The notes under the pieces: generated by a model | Told to the model about the DNA's origin: nothing | What the model saw: the letters and a program-made list of their open reading frames with translations, nothing else | Databases searched by the model: none | Part shown: positions 60,910 to 64,000 of the stretch, piece by piece | How positions within the stretch are numbered: position 1 is the stretch's first letter | How the letters are laid out: each line of letters opens with the position of its first letter | Source: Paenibacillus aestuarii | GTDB taxonomy: Bacteria > Bacillota > Bacilli > Paenibacillales > NBRC-103111 | DNA length: 64,000 bases | NCBI RefSeq assembly: GCF_027789125.1 | Contig: NZ_JAQFVF010000088.1 | Location: 1-64,000 of the forward strand | Direction of reading: 5' to 3' | Position numbers and translations under genes: made by a program

Positions 60910-63900
60910 TTGCAGCTTAAAATATTTCGTTCAACTGTAAGCGTGTTATTGGCAGTTGTCATATTTGGTTATTCACTATTTTCAGGTTTTGTACAGCCGG
61001 CTCAAGCAGCTTCTACATTTGAAGTAAATGTTAATCATACTCAGATGAATTTTAACACGCCTGCGACAGGGGCATGTACAAACTCCAAGAATCCTTCTAC
61101 ATACTCGGCCTCGACAAACTGGAGCGTTGGCGATCAATGTTTGTATACCAACGTATTTACGGGTCCGGATACAAATGGGCAAGCCCTCACGGTTGACGCG
61201 GTTGTTACGATCAGCAAGATTGATGCAAACGCCCATATCAATGTGTTCGATTTGCCTGATAGCACGTATGATGGCCGCTTTAACCCTGTCATTTATACGG
61301 ATGGTACAAACGGTCAGGGAGACCGTGGAGTCACTTTTACCGTTAACTTTTATAAGCATTCGGCGAATTTAAGCTTAGGCACGCTGGGTACGGCAGATGT
61401 CGTACAGCTTAAAGACTTTTATATGACAGTCATCGATATTGATGGAAATTCGAGTGCACTCACGGAGTATGTTGAGGCTTCTGGTTTCCAAAGCTATCAA
61501 GTAGATGCAAGTACGCAATTATCAGTCAAAGAGACGACAGGCGGGCGCGTTCAGTTTAGAGGGATTTCTACCTCTATTAATGGACTGGTGTTCGACAAAA
61601 GCGATTCTGCGATAGTCTATTATAAGAATCCGATTAGTTCGATTAGTTTGGTAGGCGGGAACACGGGGCCTCTTGGTTCGCAAGGAAGCACATCGCAAAG
61701 GCAATTCTCTTACGACTTCGGTGCTTCCGGCGGTGTAACGAAATCTGTATTTACAAATGGAGTAACCAAAGATACGCCTGTAGCTCCAACGAAGCCGGTG
61801 GTTAACTCGCAGAGCGTAACAACCGCGCAAGATACACCTCAAAGTATTACGTTGACAGGGGCTACTGCGGATAATGGAACACTGGTCTACAGCGTTCAAA
61901 CTGGACCTGCGCATGGCACTTTAGGACCAGTGAGCGGTAGTACAGTAACGTACACGCCCGCGCCAGGTTATCTAGGAACGGATAGTTTTACATTTATCGC
62001 GACAAATGGGACTGTAGCCAGTGATCCGGCTGTGGTCAGCATTACCGTCACACAGGGCAACCGTACGCCGGTGGCGGCATCGCAGTCCGTCGATACGGGA
62101 GTGAATCAGAGCAAGCTGATTACGCTGGCCGGCACTGATGCGGATGGAGATAATCTGACCTACGCCATTGGCACCGGACCTGCCCATGGTACGCTTAGTG
62201 CAGTGAGCGGCACGAATGTGACATATACACCTGCGGAAGGTTATGCAGGTTCAGATAGTTTTACCTTTACTGCAGCGGATGGCAAGGCGACAAGTGCACC
62301 AGCTGTGGTCAGCATTACCGTCACACAGGGCAACCGCGCGCCGGTGGCGGCATCGCAGTCCGTCGATACGGGAGTGAATCAGAGCAAGCTGATTACGTTG
62401 GCCGGCACTGATGCGGATGGAGATAATCTGACCTACGCAATTGGCACCGGACCTGCGCATGGTACGCTTAGCGCAGTGAACGGTGCGAATGTGACATATA
62501 CACCTGAGGAAGATTACGCAGGTCCAGATAGTTTTACCTTTACTGCAGGGGATGGCAAGGCGACAAGTGCACCAGCTGTGGTCAGCATTACCGTCACACA
62601 GGGCAACCGTGCGCCGGTGGCGGCATCGCAGTCCGTCGATACGGGAGTGAATCAGAGCAAGCTGATTACGCTGGCCGGCACAGATGCGGATGGAGATAAT
62701 CTGACCTACGCCATTGGCACCGGACCTGCGCATGGTACGCTTAGCGCAGTGAACGGTGCGAATGTGACATATACACCTGAGGAAGATTACGCAGGTCCAG
62801 ATAGTTTTACCTTTACTGCAGCGGATGGCAAGGCGACAAGTGCACCCGCGATGGTCAGTATTAACGTCATACAGAGCAATCGCGCGCCTGTCGTGGCGCC
62901 GCAAGCCGTCACGACAGATGAGAATCAAGCCAAACAGATTACACTGGCTGGCTCTGATGCGGATGGAGATAATCTGACCTACGCCATTGGCACCGGACCT
63001 GCGCATGGTACGCTTAGCGCAGTGAATGGCACGAATGTGACATATACACCGACTGCTGGCTATAGCGGACCAGACAGCTTCACTTATACCGCGTCGGACG
63101 GCAAGCTTACAAGCGCCCCGGCAGCAGTTACGATTACCGTAACGGCGATCAATCATGCGCCAGTGGCTGATGGACAAGCGGTGACAACGGATGAAGATCA
63201 AAGTAAGACGATCACGTTGAGCGGCACGGATCCAGATGAAAATAATCTGACCTATGCCATTGTCACCGGGCCTGCACATGGAACACTAGGTCCAATCAGC
63301 GGCGCAAACGTTACGTATACACCGGCTCCGAACTATAACGGTGCGGACAGCTTTACCTTTACGGTAACGGATGGCAAAGCGACAAGCACCCCGGCAACGG
63401 TAAACATTACGGTGACACCGGTGAACGATGCGCCTACAGCCAGCGGCAAAGATGCAACGACAGCGGAAGATCAGAGCACGGACATCACCTTGCTTGGGGC
63501 AGATGTGGACAACGATCAACTCACTTACGCGATCGCTACTCCACCTGCACATGGCACAGTGACAATCCAAGATAATGTGGCGACGTATACACCGGCTCCG
63601 AACTATAACGGTGCGGACAGCTTTACCTTAACGGTAACGGATGGCAAAGCAACAAGTGACCCGGCAACGGTAAACATTACGGTGACACCGGTGAACGACA
63701 AACCTGTCGGTAACCCGCAAACCGTAACTACCAACCAGGAGACCTCCGTAGGTATTACTCTGACAGGCTCCGATGTGGATACACCGGCAGAGCAGTTGGT
63801 TTATCAAGTACAAACAAATCCGGCACACGGCACGCTAACAGGCAGTGGCAGTTCCTTGACTTATACGCCGGACTTTAATTATGTCGGCTCAGATACATTT

Positions 63901-64000
63901 ACTTACGTAGTTAATGACGGTAATTCGGACAGCGAGCCTGGCACTGTTCAAATCCAGGTCAATGCGTTTACACCGCTGGATGGCTGGGTCGGTAACCGTG
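60910..64000 (+). CDS. Large secreted repeat protein (Ig/cadherin-like repeats), 3' end outside window
   Basis: An uninterrupted frame of more than 1030 codons runs to the window edge. TTG 60910 (nine bases after GAAAGGA) or TTG 60901 starts it. A signal peptide (hydrophobic core LLAVVIFGYSLFSG, cleavage near PAQA-A) is followed by an N-terminal domain of about 255 residues that I do not recognise. Then come eight tandem repeats of 90-91 residues of the bacterial cadherin-like/Ig type, each with TPxxxYxGxDSFTFT.DGKATS.PAxVxITVT. After them the text changes (FTPLDGWVGNR), so another domain begins. Adhesin or S-layer-associated roles are likely but unproven. Confidence 0.85.
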   Translation, partial: MQLKIFRSTVSVLLAVVIFGYSLFSGFVQPAQAASTFEVNVNHTQMNFNTPATGACTNSKNPSTYSASTNWSVGDQCLYTNVFTGPDTNGQALTVDAVVTISKIDANAHINVFDLPDSTYDGRFNPVIYTDGTNGQGDRGVTFTVNFYKHSANLSLGTLGTADVVQLKDFYMTVIDIDGNSSALTEYVEASGFQSYQVDASTQLSVKETTGGRVQFRGISTSINGLVFDKSDSAIVYYKNPISSISLVGGNTGPLGSQGSTSQRQFSYDFGASGGVTKSVFTNGVTKDTPVAPTKPVVNSQSVTTAQDTPQSITLTGATADNGTLVYSVQTGPAHGTLGPVSGSTVTYTPAPGYLGTDSFTFIATNGTVASDPAVVSITVTQGNRTPVAASQSVDTGVNQSKLITLAGTDADGDNLTYAIGTGPAHGTLSAVSGTNVTYTPAEGYAGSDSFTFTAADGKATSAPAVVSITVTQGNRAPVAASQSVDTGVNQSKLITLAGTDADGDNLTYAIGTGPAHGTLSAVNGANVTYTPEEDYAGPDSFTFTAGDGKATSAPAVVSITVTQGNRAPVAASQSVDTGVNQSKLITLAGTDADGDNLTYAIGTGPAHGTLSAVNGANVTYTPEEDYAGPDSFTFTAADGKATSAPAMVSINVIQSNRAPVVAPQAVTTDENQAKQITLAGSDADGDNLTYAIGTGPAHGTLSAVNGTNVTYTPTAGYSGPDSFTYTASDGKLTSAPAAVTITVTAINHAPVADGQAVTTDEDQSKTITLSGTDPDENNLTYAIVTGPAHGTLGPISGANVTYTPAPNYNGADSFTFTVTDGKATSTPATVNITVTPVNDAPTASGKDATTAEDQSTDITLLGADVDNDQLTYAIATPPAHGTVTIQDNVATYTPAPNYNGADSFTLTVTDGKATSDPATVNITVTPVNDKPVGNPQTVTTNQETSVGITLTGSDVDTPAEQLVYQVQTNPAHGTLTGSGSSLTYTPDFNYVGSDTFTYVVNDGNSDSEPGTVQIQVNAFTPLDGWVGNR
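61783..63960 (+). repeat. Eight tandem repeats of about 273 bp in the surface-protein gene
   Basis: The anchor ATTA(C/A)CG recurs at 62041, 62314, 62587, 62860, 63133, 63406 and 63676. Spacing is exactly 273 bp five times, then 270 bp. Units 2 to 4 (about 62056-62874) are nearly identical at the DNA level; outer units are diverged. All spacings keep frame. Confidence 0.9.

Noticed and set aside
62251..63279. 342-residue minus-strand open frame
   Set aside because: It is the antisense shadow of the in-frame 273-bp repeats of the surface-protein gene; its Cys/Arg/Ile-rich repeats mirror the plus-strand codons.

Overview
The window is the replication-origin region of an endospore-forming Firmicute, most likely a member of the Paenibacillaceae. 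This follows from the gene order (gyrA, gyrB, remB, recF, yaaA, dnaN, dnaA, oriC, rpmH, rnpA, spoIIIJ/yidC, jag, mnmE, mnmG, rsmG, noc, parA, parB, yyaC and others), the HD-GYP gene between gyrA and an rRNA operon, and the later blocks rpsF-ssb-rpsR, gdpP-rplI-dnaC-purA and walRKHIJ-htrA-rlmH. The species cannot be named from the sequence.

Layout. Bases 1-300 hold the leader and tandem promoters of an rRNA operon that runs off the left edge on the minus strand. Bases 318-10283 are a minus-strand replication block (HD-GYP, gyrA, gyrB, remB, recF, yaaA, dnaN, dnaA). The origin is bipartite: a DnaA-box cluster at 10374-10657 and an unwinding module (DnaA boxes, G/C clamp, DnaA-trios) between dnaA and dnaN at 8803-8876. 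From 10802 the genes run mostly rightwards: ribosome/RNase P/membrane insertion, tRNA modification, chromosome segregation (Noc, ParA, ParB and three parS-like sites), small sporulation and conserved genes, tRNA-Ser(CGA), the S6-SSB-S18 operon, c-di-AMP phosphodiesterase, replicative helicase, purA under a PurR operator, and the WalRK cell-wall regulon operon ending at rlmH (44317).

From 44350 the window becomes accessory: an MDR dehydrogenase with a divergent Crp-type regulator, a sugar/cation symporter with a long leader and a 19-codon ORF behind a strong ribosome-binding site, three SDR dehydrogenases around a TetR regulator and a methyltransferase, a frameshifted uracil-DNA glycosylase, katG with a Per box, and rpiA. 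A broken glucose-1-phosphate cytidylyltransferase lies near the end. The window closes inside a large secreted protein built of near-identical 91-residue repeats.

The most interesting find is at 56082-58364. Twelve exactly phased 7-bp direct repeats precede a ParM/StbA-like actin gene, a short gene that looks like a ribbon-helix-helix ParR adaptor, and a winged-helix gene. This has the architecture of a plasmid actin-type segregation system, but it sits on the chromosome about 46 kb from oriC, beside the ordinary ParABS/Noc genes. It could be a second chromosome-segregation or DNA-positioning system, or a domesticated plasmid locus.
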